Origin: a virus
IMG/VR virus record: IMGVR_UViG_3300031975_000308
Coordinates: 1-20,285 of that record
Strand: one strand, 5' to 3'
DNA length: 20,285 nucleotides
The first letter of the stretch is position 1. Every line of letters begins with the position of its first letter. Shown here one piece after another: positions 15,078 to 20,274 of the stretch. A program made the translations under genes and the position numbers. The notes under the pieces are model-generated. The model did not search any database. It saw only the letters and a list, made by a program, of their open reading frames with translations, and was not told the DNA's origin.

Positions 15078-15447
15078 GTTTCCATTCTTTCGTGTTGTCC
15101 GTAACGATAATAAAATCATCGGATAGATTAATATCTGGCTCGTCAGTATACACATAGATTGTAGCTTCTATGTCGTCTGGCACGAGCTTCACTTGGACAG
15201 GCTCATAACCTGCACCAATCTCTATACTATTGGTTATTTGAAAGACTCCTTCATCAACCTCATATAATTCTCCTTTAATACTGTACCCATTTTCTTTCGG
15301 CACTACGATAGGAAAGATTCCATTACCGTAATCAAGTATATCAAAGTTGGGGGCAGTATGGTACTCGCCTTTGTACTTCTGTCCATCGAGTATTCCATTC
15401 AACCTATGCCCCCTCTTTAGTGTGCCATATACAAATAGATTTGTCAT
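15061..15447 (-). CDS. Gamma-glutamylcyclotransferase-like (AIG2/GGCT fold) protein
   Basis: The 128 residues carry the GGCT-fold signature VYGTLKRG (6-13), a GIFPIVV strand, GELYEV (59-64), and a candidate catalytic Glu, E76, in SIEIGAGYEPVQV. These enzymes release gamma-glutamyl groups as 5-oxoproline, or cleave gamma-glutamylamines. Phage copies are known to accompany amidoligases and class II amidotransferases, both of which lie upstream in this window, so it may trim or edit a gamma-glutamyl or amide product of that pair. The start overlaps the previous stop (ATGA); no strong ribosome binding site is visible. Confidence 0.85.
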   Translation of the reverse strand: MTNLFVYGTLKRGHRLNGILDGQKYKGEYHTAPNFDILDYGNGIFPIVVPKENGYSIKGELYEVDEGVFQITNSIEIGAGYEPVQVKLVPDDIEATIYVYTDEPDINLSDDFIIVTDNTKEWKHGRIW

Positions 15448-15611
15448 GTACGAATATACCTAGACACTAACTGTCTATGTTTATCTTCCCATATATTCTT
15501 CATATCTTTTGTTGGTGCGTTATCCTTTGCAATGAGTAAGTTCTTTAATCGTCTTTCAATGGTTGCCATACTCTTATTGTATGGGTGTTCCTCAGCTTTT
15601 TTGTAGTGCAT
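15444..15611 (-). CDS. 55-aa basic hypothetical protein
   Basis: A 55-residue basic protein starting MHYKKAEEHPYNKSM, with AAGGA about nine bases before the ATG. A second in-frame ATG at residue 15 would give 41 residues. It is mostly helical (IERRLKNLLIAKD, then MKNIWEDKHRQLVSRYI). It overlaps the metalloprotein gene by 20 bases and ends in an ATGA junction with the cyclotransferase gene, so all three are probably translated together. Function unknown. Confidence 0.65.
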   Translation of the reverse strand: MHYKKAEEHPYNKSMATIERRLKNLLIAKDNAPTKDMKNIWEDKHRQLVSRYIRT

Positions 15612-15969
15612 TAACTTCTTCCTTTATGATGTCTAGTATCTGAGGGTTGTCTCTAAATACCCCCATCAGCCAGTTGGTTACAGTGTTTGCCACTTGTTCC
15701 TCTGCGTCATCATCTTTCAATGCTCCCCCATCTGCGTTGAGAGACGATAGATATATGATTGCATGTAAAATCTCATGCAGTAAAGTGTTGGCATAGTCAA
15801 TGCCACTTACTTCTTTCTGTATCTCTATCTTATTTTCTCTTGAAAGATATTGACCGAAGCAATCGGTGTTGCTTTTTCTGAACGAGGGTTCAGTCCTCTC
15901 GATATTTATATCAGCAAAGCCTATCTTTACTTTGGTTAACTCATTGTTTTTATTAGATCTTTTTATCAT
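15592..15969 (-). CDS. HExxH zinc metallopeptidase-like protein
   Basis: A 125-residue protein with HEILH at 65-69 inside a helix (NTLLHEILHAIIYL) and E90/E91 downstream as a possible third zinc ligand. This matches small phage metallopeptidase-like proteins related to gluzincins, but the fold cannot be named exactly. It could cleave a host or phage protein, or be a structural zinc protein. The ATG overlaps the preceding stop in an ATGA junction. A perfect consensus promoter lies about 100 bases upstream inside the preceding gene and may boost its expression. Neighbours include the cyclotransferase. Confidence 0.75.
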   Translation of the reverse strand: MIKRSNKNNELTKVKIGFADINIERTEPSFRKSNTDCFGQYLSRENKIEIQKEVSGIDYANTLLHEILHAIIYLSSLNADGGALKDDDAEEQVANTVTNWLMGVFRDNPQILDIIKEEVNALQKS

Positions 15970-16433
15970 GATGAATTACTTTCTGTCAGTGCTCTGTTGA
16001 TATCAAAGTATTCCCTAAGCATTTGTGCAAAGTCTGGATTTTCTTTGGTCGTTTTGTCTGAAGGCTTATTATACTTTATTTTTGGTGTCTTGTCAAATGA
16101 TAAAAGAGCCTCGTCAGTTAGTTGTTTGTGCATATCTTTGGACATGATAAGAACTCGCCTCCCCCATGTCTTTGATATAATGCCAAACCTATTGCCATAG
16201 TGATGATTGATATAATGCTTATCGTCTCTGGCTCTGCCAACATATCTACGGAAGTAATAGATAGGGACATTGGTTTCTTTTACTTGTTTGCACAAAGCTC
16301 TTTTGCTTGTGCCTTCTCGTACTGTATCTCTCTGCTCATACCCATCATCATCAGTCCAATACTCGTAGATAGGGGCATCGAATCTTATCTGATCTGCCTT
16401 TGCAAAGTATCTGTCTAGATAAAACTTAGCCAT
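15966..16433 (-). CDS. 155-aa hypothetical protein
   Basis: The start MAKFYLDRYFAKADQ has GAGGG about eight bases upstream and overlaps the preceding stop by 8 bases (ATGGCTAA). The 155 residues include YEYWTDDDGYEQ, YYFRRYVGRARDDKHYINHHYGNRFG and TWGRRVLIMSKDMHKQL, so the middle is aromatic and basic and could bind nucleic acid or a protein surface. No catalytic set was recognised. The stretch FDKTPKIKYNKP is encoded by bases that also form a perfect TTGACA-17-TATAAT promoter. Confidence 0.68.
   Translation of the reverse strand: MAKFYLDRYFAKADQIRFDAPIYEYWTDDDGYEQRDTVREGTSKRALCKQVKETNVPIYYFRRYVGRARDDKHYINHHYGNRFGIISKTWGRRVLIMSKDMHKQLTDEALLSFDKTPKIKYNKPSDKTTKENPDFAQMLREYFDINRALTESNSS
16068..16096 (-). 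promoter_or_regulatory. Perfect consensus sigma-70 promoter inside a gene
   Basis: On the minus strand TTGACA (16091-16096) is followed by exactly 17 bases and TATAAT (16068-16073). Both hexamers match the consensus fully, but the TG extended element of the other promoters is absent. It lies inside the 155-aa gene and would transcribe the metallopeptidase-like gene, the cyclotransferase and following genes. Confidence 0.55.
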
Positions 16434-16662
16434 GTCTAAAGCCCTCGTCATCTAACATGTAATCAACATCACGATATTGATCTCGCCATTCGTCATCATT
16501 TTCTGCAATCATATCATTGAGTACAGTTACTTGAGACTGTCCATACTTCGCCACAAAATCTTCTCGTGCTTGATCTAGTGTCATGTTTTGTTCAGCCATT
16601 TCGTCAATCAAATGCCATGAGTATTCTTGCATTTCCATTAACCAATTTTTTACTTGTCCCAT
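16426..16662 (-). CDS. 78-aa acidic hypothetical protein
   Basis: A 78-residue acidic, mostly helical protein (GQVKNWLMEMQEYSWHLIDEM ... EDFVAKYGQSQV ... DDEWRDQYRDVDYMLDDEG). AAGGAGG five bases before the ATG is one of the strongest ribosome binding sites here, so high expression is likely. The charge and size fit early phage proteins that bind host enzymes, but the function is unknown. Confidence 0.7.
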   Translation of the reverse strand: MGQVKNWLMEMQEYSWHLIDEMAEQNMTLDQAREDFVAKYGQSQVTVLNDMIAENDDEWRDQYRDVDYMLDDEGFRHG

Positions 16663-16677
16663 ATAGTCCTCCTTGTT

Positions 16678-16767
16678 TTATATTAATAATATAGTAGCTA
16701 TGACAACCACAACTACTTCCCACATCTCTGCGTCTAGCATAGCTGTAAAGAATAGTACATCAATCAT
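16678..16767 (-). CDS. 29-aa membrane peptide
   Basis: A 29-residue peptide, MIDVLFFTAMLDAEMW followed by a valine/isoleucine-rich hydrophobic tail (EVVVVVIATILLI). Its ATG overlaps the stop of the preceding membrane protein in an ATGA junction. It probably inserts in the inner membrane and may partner the 72-aa protein. Function unknown. Confidence 0.55.
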   Translation of the reverse strand: MIDVLFFTAMLDAEMWEVVVVVIATILLI

Positions 16768-16982
16768 TGTTCTATTCTCTCTAGCTTATATACTTCAACG
16801 GGTATTGTGTCAACAGTATTTATTATTTCGGGCATTTCTTTTTCAGTTGTCATGTTGGTATAGTTGACATGAGTATCTCTGTTTAACTCTAGCGTGACTG
16901 CAAATATTGCAACCAAAGCCCATGCCCACAGCATACCTAAGACAAACCAAACGGCTACCCATAATTTATATCCTTTGTTCAT
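16764..16982 (-). CDS. 72-aa single-span membrane protein
   Basis: Encodes 72 residues with one strong membrane helix at about 8-30 (LWVAVWFVLGMLWAWALVAI) after a short basic N-terminus, then a polar C-terminal domain of about 40 residues, probably outside the cytoplasm. AGGAG lies nine bases before the ATG. It is the first gene after the long structured leader and the promoter at 17237-17264. Function unknown. Confidence 0.7.
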   Translation of the reverse strand: MNKGYKLWVAVWFVLGMLWAWALVAIFAVTLELNRDTHVNYTNMTTEKEMPEIINTVDTIPVEVYKLERIEQ

Positions 16983-17003
16983 AGTTATATTCTCCTAAGT
17001 TGT

Positions 17004-17065
17004 GGGGGTAGTAAGGTATAATCAGCTAACGATTTCACTCGCTTGGTAATTTATCCTTGCCCCCC
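17004..17065 (-). promoter_or_regulatory. Long imperfect hairpin in the leader of the 72-aa gene
   Basis: On the minus strand GGGGG pairs with CCCCC at the base, then AAGG with CCUU, UAA with UUA, and AGCGA with UCGUU around a GUGAAA loop, separated by small internal loops. It ends ten bases before the AGGAG of the 72-aa gene, so it could control translation or stabilise the message. Confidence 0.5.
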
Positions 17066-17070
17066 TGATT

Positions 17071-17134
17071 CATACTAACCGATAGGCTCGTAGTTAGTGG
17101 TCGGCTTTCAACATACTCACCGATAGGGTGTGAG
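17071..17134 (-). repeat. 16-base direct repeat forming two related hairpins
   Basis: On the + strand CATACTAACCGATAGG (17071-17086) and CATACTCACCGATAGG (17112-17127) differ at one base and lie 41 bases apart. Each forms a hairpin: ACTAAC/GTTAGT (17074-17098) and CTCAC/GTGAG (17116-17134). The single difference is matched by a change in the opposite arm (A-T becomes C-G), so pairing is kept. Confidence 0.65.
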
Positions 17135-17236
17135 AAAATAAACACATAAACCTTTCTCACTTCAGTTCTCTTTGGCTCTTATCTCCTGTACAGTTCGACT
17201 TTTTCCACTCGACCAAATGTGTTTACTGAATATTGT

Positions 17237-17264
17237 ATTATATCATATTGGTATTTAATTGCAA
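17237..17264 (-). promoter_or_regulatory. Extended -10 promoter in the non-coding hub
   Basis: On the minus strand TTGCAA (17259-17264, 4/6) is followed by 16 bases and TATAAT (17237-17242) with TG in the extended position (TGATATAAT). It would transcribe the small-gene run with a structured leader of about 245 bases. The left repeat array begins about 18 bases upstream of the -35, where an activator could bind. Confidence 0.6.
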
Positions 17265-17282
17265 TAGTTTTCTACACTACTG

Positions 17283-17321
17283 AACACCGCTAGATCACCG
17301 AATGAACACGTATGGTCACGA
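17283..17321. repeat. Left array of four phased 7-mers
   Basis: On the + strand AACACCG (17283), ATCACCG (17294), AACACGT (17305) and GTCACGA (17315) are spaced 11, 11 and 10 bases apart. All share the core CAC(C/G). The spacing is one helical turn, so a protein could bind along one DNA face. A mirror-image array is at 17446-17484. Confidence 0.75.
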
Positions 17322-17380
17322 TTTCGGGGAGACCTACCCCCACACCCTTATAATATACGATCATTATTATATATATATTT

Positions 17381-17401
17381 ACTATATATAGTATATATAG
17401 T
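17381..17401. repeat. 21-bp A+T-rich palindrome
   Basis: ACTATATATA-G-TATATATAGT is perfectly symmetric around one base. It lies inside a longer A+T tract (about 17347-17403) near the middle between the two repeat arrays, where duplex melting would be easiest. Confidence 0.65.
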
Positions 17402-17411
17402 TAGGTATAAC

Positions 17412-17440
17412 ATACTAGAGGCTTTGGACACCCCTAGTAT
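17412..17440. terminator. Strong hairpin after the amidotransferase gene, possible terminator
   Basis: On the minus strand ATACTAGGGG pairs with CCTCTAGTAT (ten pairs, one G-U) around a nine-base loop. It lies 48 bases after the amidotransferase stop. No U-run follows, so it is not a standard intrinsic terminator; it could pause transcription or protect the 3' end. Confidence 0.4.
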
Positions 17441-17445
17441 AAGAT

Positions 17446-17484
17446 TCGTGACGTATCGTGTTCTATCGGTGTTCACTCGGTGTT
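17446..17484. repeat. Right array of four phased 7-mers, mirror image
   Basis: Read on the minus strand from 17484: AACACCG, AACACCG, AACACGA, GTCACGA with spacers of 4, 4 and 3 bases, the same order and spacing as the left array. The 7-mers are highly conserved (26 of 28 positions) while the spacers are not (3 of 11). It ends 3 bases before the amidotransferase stop codon. Confidence 0.75.
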
Positions 17485-17487
17485 ATA

Positions 17488-18405
17488 CTATTTGTTGCCT
17501 CGATTGTCGTCAAGGTTTGACAAACCCCAGATCCATTCGGCAGTACCGAGAGGATTCAGTTCGACTAGATCAAGTATATCCTCTTGAGATGCCCCCAAGA
17601 AGTCTTTGTCTGTCAATAACTCATCTTCTGGTTGAGCTAGATCAACAGATGTCTCGGCATATGTTCTACCATATCTATCTTTTGGTTGGTCAGTATCCCA
17701 ATCCCATGAATCATCATAAGAGAAGTCATACTGATATGATCTGTCGTTGTAGGCATAGCCGTTTCCATAGTTGCCATAAACCACGTTAGGAACTTTCTTG
17801 CCTTTGTTGATGTCATAGTTGAAGCCTACCCCACGATTGATAGAATAGGTATTTGATACCCAACCTACACCAGATACTTCTTTGCCTTGTTGAGGATTCA
17901 CGATGGTGAACTCTTTGGTTTTGCCATCGAGGAATACCATCTTGTCAGTACCTATTGTCTCGGCTAACATATCTTGCCATTCAACATTGTATAACATAGT
18001 AGGATTGTGAGCCAGTTGAGGTCGCAGTATCCACTTGACAAATTGATGGGTGTCAGACTTGTTATCATCAATCATTGGTGTAGGTAATCTTGCTCCATTA
18101 TGCATTACCCATAAGTCTCTACCATGTTCTTTTGCATTTAGAACTTGGAAGGGGTGTGATAGTGATCGAGTTGTCTCACCTTCAGTAGTAAATCTGAAGT
18201 GAATACCCATTGGTGTATCTAAATCTTTGTAGATATCCCACACTTTAGTAATATCTTTGAAAGTCTTGGGTACAATTTTGTGTGTGTGTACCTTGCCATT
18301 GTTGTAGAACATGACACCAAAGCCATCACTGTTATTTTGGTAGGCACATTCCATCAAGTCAATGTCTACTTTTTTTGGTTCATTTGTTTGTATTATTAAG
18401 CACAT
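17488..18405 (-). CDS. Class II glutamine amidotransferase
   Basis: A 305-residue protein with the Ntn-type class II glutaminase domain: C2 directly after Met as nucleophile, NNSDGFGVMFYNNG (24-37), HFRFTTEG (69-76), HPF (84-86), MHNG (101-104) and SDTH (117-120). It should release ammonia from glutamine. The amidoligase just upstream is the likely acceptor of that ammonia. From about residue 195 the sequence leaves the domain and turns into a Tyr/Asp/Gly-rich low-complexity region (210-245) and an acidic tail (255-305), perhaps for binding the ligase. AGGAG lies about nine bases before the ATG. It shares the transcript from 19923-19951. Confidence 0.9.
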   Translation of the reverse strand: MCLIIQTNEPKKVDIDLMECAYQNNSDGFGVMFYNNGKVHTHKIVPKTFKDITKVWDIYKDLDTPMGIHFRFTTEGETTRSLSHPFQVLNAKEHGRDLWVMHNGARLPTPMIDDNKSDTHQFVKWILRPQLAHNPTMLYNVEWQDMLAETIGTDKMVFLDGKTKEFTIVNPQQGKEVSGVGWVSNTYSINRGVGFNYDINKGKKVPNVVYGNYGNGYAYNDRSYQYDFSYDDSWDWDTDQPKDRYGRTYAETSVDLAQPEDELLTDKDFLGASQEDILDLVELNPLGTAEWIWGLSNLDDNRGNK

Positions 18406-18433
18406 ATTATTATCTCCTATATTTAGTTAAGAT

Positions 18434-19858
18434 TTAACCATTGACAACATTGTCAATAGCTTCGTTGATCTCGTTAGATACTAGACGATTAGGTCTGCTA
18501 TCTTTGAGATATCCTTTGCGAACAAACCACTCATTGATGTATGGAAAGTCTGCTCTGTTTCTTGGTAGTTTAAACCACTTCAAGAAATCTCTATAATGCA
18601 ATTCGTTGAAACTGCATTGTTGCACATATTCACCAAGGGCGAATGAGAATTCTAATACTCTCAATATGCCATTCTTGGTTGCGTTGCCTCTGAATATTCT
18701 CAACTCGATTGAACTAGCATGAGCAGTATTTACGGCTTCATACTTATTGTAATCTCGTTGATTGCCGTCAGTAATCTTTTTCTGTTTGAACTTGGCATAA
18801 TCGTTAGCCTTGCGACCTGCGACTGCCTCAATAAAATTCCTGTTGACTTCATCATTGATAATTACTTGTAGTTTACCAATTTGTGATGAAGTAAACGAGG
18901 CTCTATTGAGGTGTACATGAATACCACAAGTATCAGTATTCCATGCCTTAACGTATGTATTGCCATCATTATCAGTCCAATTATGCCATGAGAATAATTT
19001 ATCTAGTTGCTGTTTGTGATATGCTAGGGTACATGGAGCAGTCACCATCTCAAACCCATTACCTAGTGAGCCATCACCTTTGAACATACAGTATCTACCA
19101 TCAAATAAATCATCAATCGTCTGAGGAAAATCATCTGGACAATTATTTCTGGCTTCCCATTCTGCCTCTAAACCACCTAACAAAGTCTTGCGAGTTATTC
19201 GTGGCTCGTGAGGTAATGACATCTTGGAAAGTCTTTCCATGACATCATAATCATAGCGGTACACCCCTTCAAAATTTGAATCGTGATCCTCATCATCATC
19301 ATCATATTCTGAATAATCGCAGTCCTCATTGTGAACATATTGATCTGATCTATCATGGTAATAATAATCTGAATCTCTACAATCAAGGCATACAATTTGA
19401 TCGCCACCATAAACTGAAACTGAATCCTCATCTGCCATAGTGACACCGCAATTTTCACAAGAATTTAACTCAAATAATTCTGCTTTCTCATCATTAACTT
19501 GATCTAAAAAACATTCCATAAAGCGATAGAATAATTTTATATCTCGATTTTCTAGTATTTGATTATAGCGAGTTAGTTTATATTGAAAATTGTGTAATTT
19601 ATTTTCAAATCTTGTCCATTCGTGATAAGTGAAATATCTATTTGTAAACATATCACAGAAATCAAAATCAATTACATCATCAACATTGATATAATCGTTA
19701 TCCCAATCACGATATTTTCGTTTGGCTTTGTTGAACTCTTTGTAAAATCTTGCAAGCCATTTAGTATAAGTAGATCGGCTTGGATTTTCAAACATACAAT
19801 CATCAAGTAATAATCTATTATATGTTCTCATTACTTGGTAAGGACTTTTAGTAAACAT
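18434..19858 (-). CDS. Amidoligase (COOH-NH2 ligase family) with internal zinc ribbon
   Basis: A 474-residue protein. The C-terminal domain (about 225-440) shows the glutamine-synthetase-like amidoligase motifs: GLEAEWE (229-235), KGDGSLGNGFEMVTAP (260-275), CGIHVHLNR (311-319), KYEAVN (372-377) and IELRIFRG (384-391). Such enzymes use ATP to join a carboxyl to an amine. Residues 134-160 hold a zinc ribbon (CENC ... CLDC), followed by a very acidic stretch (about 163-196). The N-terminal 130 residues are helical and basic/aromatic. GGGAG lies nine bases before the ATG. It forms an operon with the amidotransferase, and a cyclotransferase lies further along; this trio is known from other phages. 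The target is unknown: a host or phage protein, peptidoglycan peptide or small molecule. Confidence 0.88.
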   Translation of the reverse strand: MFTKSPYQVMRTYNRLLLDDCMFENPSRSTYTKWLARFYKEFNKAKRKYRDWDNDYINVDDVIDFDFCDMFTNRYFTYHEWTRFENKLHNFQYKLTRYNQILENRDIKLFYRFMECFLDQVNDEKAELFELNSCENCGVTMADEDSVSVYGGDQIVCLDCRDSDYYYHDRSDQYVHNEDCDYSEYDDDDEDHDSNFEGVYRYDYDVMERLSKMSLPHEPRITRKTLLGGLEAEWEARNNCPDDFPQTIDDLFDGRYCMFKGDGSLGNGFEMVTAPCTLAYHKQQLDKLFSWHNWTDNDGNTYVKAWNTDTCGIHVHLNRASFTSSQIGKLQVIINDEVNRNFIEAVAGRKANDYAKFKQKKITDGNQRDYNKYEAVNTAHASSIELRIFRGNATKNGILRVLEFSFALGEYVQQCSFNELHYRDFLKWFKLPRNRADFPYINEWFVRKGYLKDSRPNRLVSNEINEAIDNVVNG

Positions 19859-19894
19859 AGTTTTTGTCTCCCATTTGGTTATGATATAAAATTA

Positions 19895-19944
19895 TTTTTA
19901 TATCTCGCTATATACAATCGCTTATATATAGCAAGCTATAAAAA
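19895..19944. promoter_or_regulatory. Two-block palindromic operator candidate
   Basis: TTTTTATA-tctc-GCTATATA-caatcgctta-TATATAGC-aagc-TATAAAAA: two 8-bp blocks per arm are perfectly complementary, with equal 4-base gaps and a 10-base centre. The right arm covers the spacer and -10 of the amidoligase promoter. The expected transcript start falls near the centre, so only half would be in RNA; a DNA-binding site fits better than an RNA hairpin. Confidence 0.65.
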
Positions 19945-19951
19945 CTGTCAA
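19923..19951 (-). promoter_or_regulatory. Promoter of the amidoligase-amidotransferase operon
   Basis: On the minus strand a perfect TTGACA (19946-19951) is followed by 17 bases and TATATA (19923-19928). It lies 65 bases before the amidoligase ATG. The extended TG element is absent and a palindrome overlaps it, unlike the other promoters, which suggests separate control. Confidence 0.7.
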
Positions 19952-19954
19952 GAA

Positions 19955-20134
19955 TTATCTTTTATAAAGATTATCTAATGCATTATAGTCTTTTCTCTCG
20001 CACAATGGCACATTATTATTTTCAATAATGTATCGATCTCGTGCCGATTTCCAATTAATAAATTGGTGTTTGAGTATATTCTCAAAATTTAATTTGGCTT
20101 TTCTTTTATTTATTTCTAATGATATGGCAGTCAT
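19955..20134 (-). CDS. 59-aa basic hypothetical protein
   Basis: Encodes 59 residues starting MTAISLEINKRKAKLNFEN, rich in Lys, Arg and Asn, and probably helical. GAGGGG lies about eight bases before the ATG, and the start overlaps the previous stop in an ATGA junction. The basic character would suit nucleic-acid binding. It is the last gene before the amidoligase promoter. Function unknown. Confidence 0.65.
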   Translation of the reverse strand: MTAISLEINKRKAKLNFENILKHQFINWKSARDRYIIENNNVPLCERKDYNALDNLYKR

Positions 20135-20274
20135 ATTTTTAACCCCTCGCTAGGATAATGTTGTTTGATTTCTTTGGTACTCATATTAGAAGCTACTGTA
20201 TAAACAATTTTATGCTTCAGTTTATCTTGTTTTTTGATAACCTCTTTTATTAATTGTTCTCTAATTGATCTCAT
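20131..20274 (-). CDS. 47-aa basic hypothetical protein
   Basis: Encodes 47 residues starting MRSIREQLIKEVIKKQDK. A helix of alternating charge is followed by VYTVASNMSTKEIKQHYPSEG, which could be the recognition part of a small helix-turn-helix (TKEIKQHYPS), though it is too short to be sure. GAGG lies seven bases before the ATG at the window edge. It is coupled to the next gene by ATGA. A small regulator that binds the palindrome at 19895-19944 is possible but speculative. Confidence 0.6.
   Translation of the reverse strand: MRSIREQLIKEVIKKQDKLKHKIVYTVASNMSTKEIKQHYPSEGLKI

Larger units (their letters stand above)
16983..17487. other. 505-bp non-coding region: candidate origin or regulatory hub
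   Basis: This is the only gene-free stretch above 300 bases. From high to low coordinates it holds one array of four phased repeats, a strong hairpin, a 21-bp A+T palindrome, a second mirrored array, a leftward promoter, two related hairpins with a shared 16-base repeat, and a long imperfect hairpin next to the ribosome binding site of the 72-aa gene. No convincing gene or tRNA was found on either strand. The combination is typical of replication origins or complex control regions. Confidence 0.7.

Noticed and set aside
16160-16215. Two TGATATAAT matches on the + strand
   Set aside because: They face right, where no gene is found, lie inside coding sequence and have no -35 partner.
17040-17175. 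Possible leader ORFs on the minus strand: a 43-aa frame from a GTG and a 17-aa frame from an ATG (MCLFSHTLSVSM...)
   Set aside because: Neither has a convincing ribosome binding site at normal distance, they are in different frames, and the conserved hairpins explain the repeated sequence better. Ribosome profiling would settle it.
17340-17410. A+T tract as a simple terminator
   Set aside because: The palindrome is almost pure A+T with no adjacent U-run in either direction, so it does not look like an intrinsic terminator.
16983-17487. tRNA or known riboswitch in the non-coding region
   Set aside because: A GTTCGA-like string at about 17192 has no matching acceptor or anticodon arms, and I could not match the leader to the glutamine, cobalamin or SAM riboswitch patterns I know. 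A covariance-model search would be decisive.
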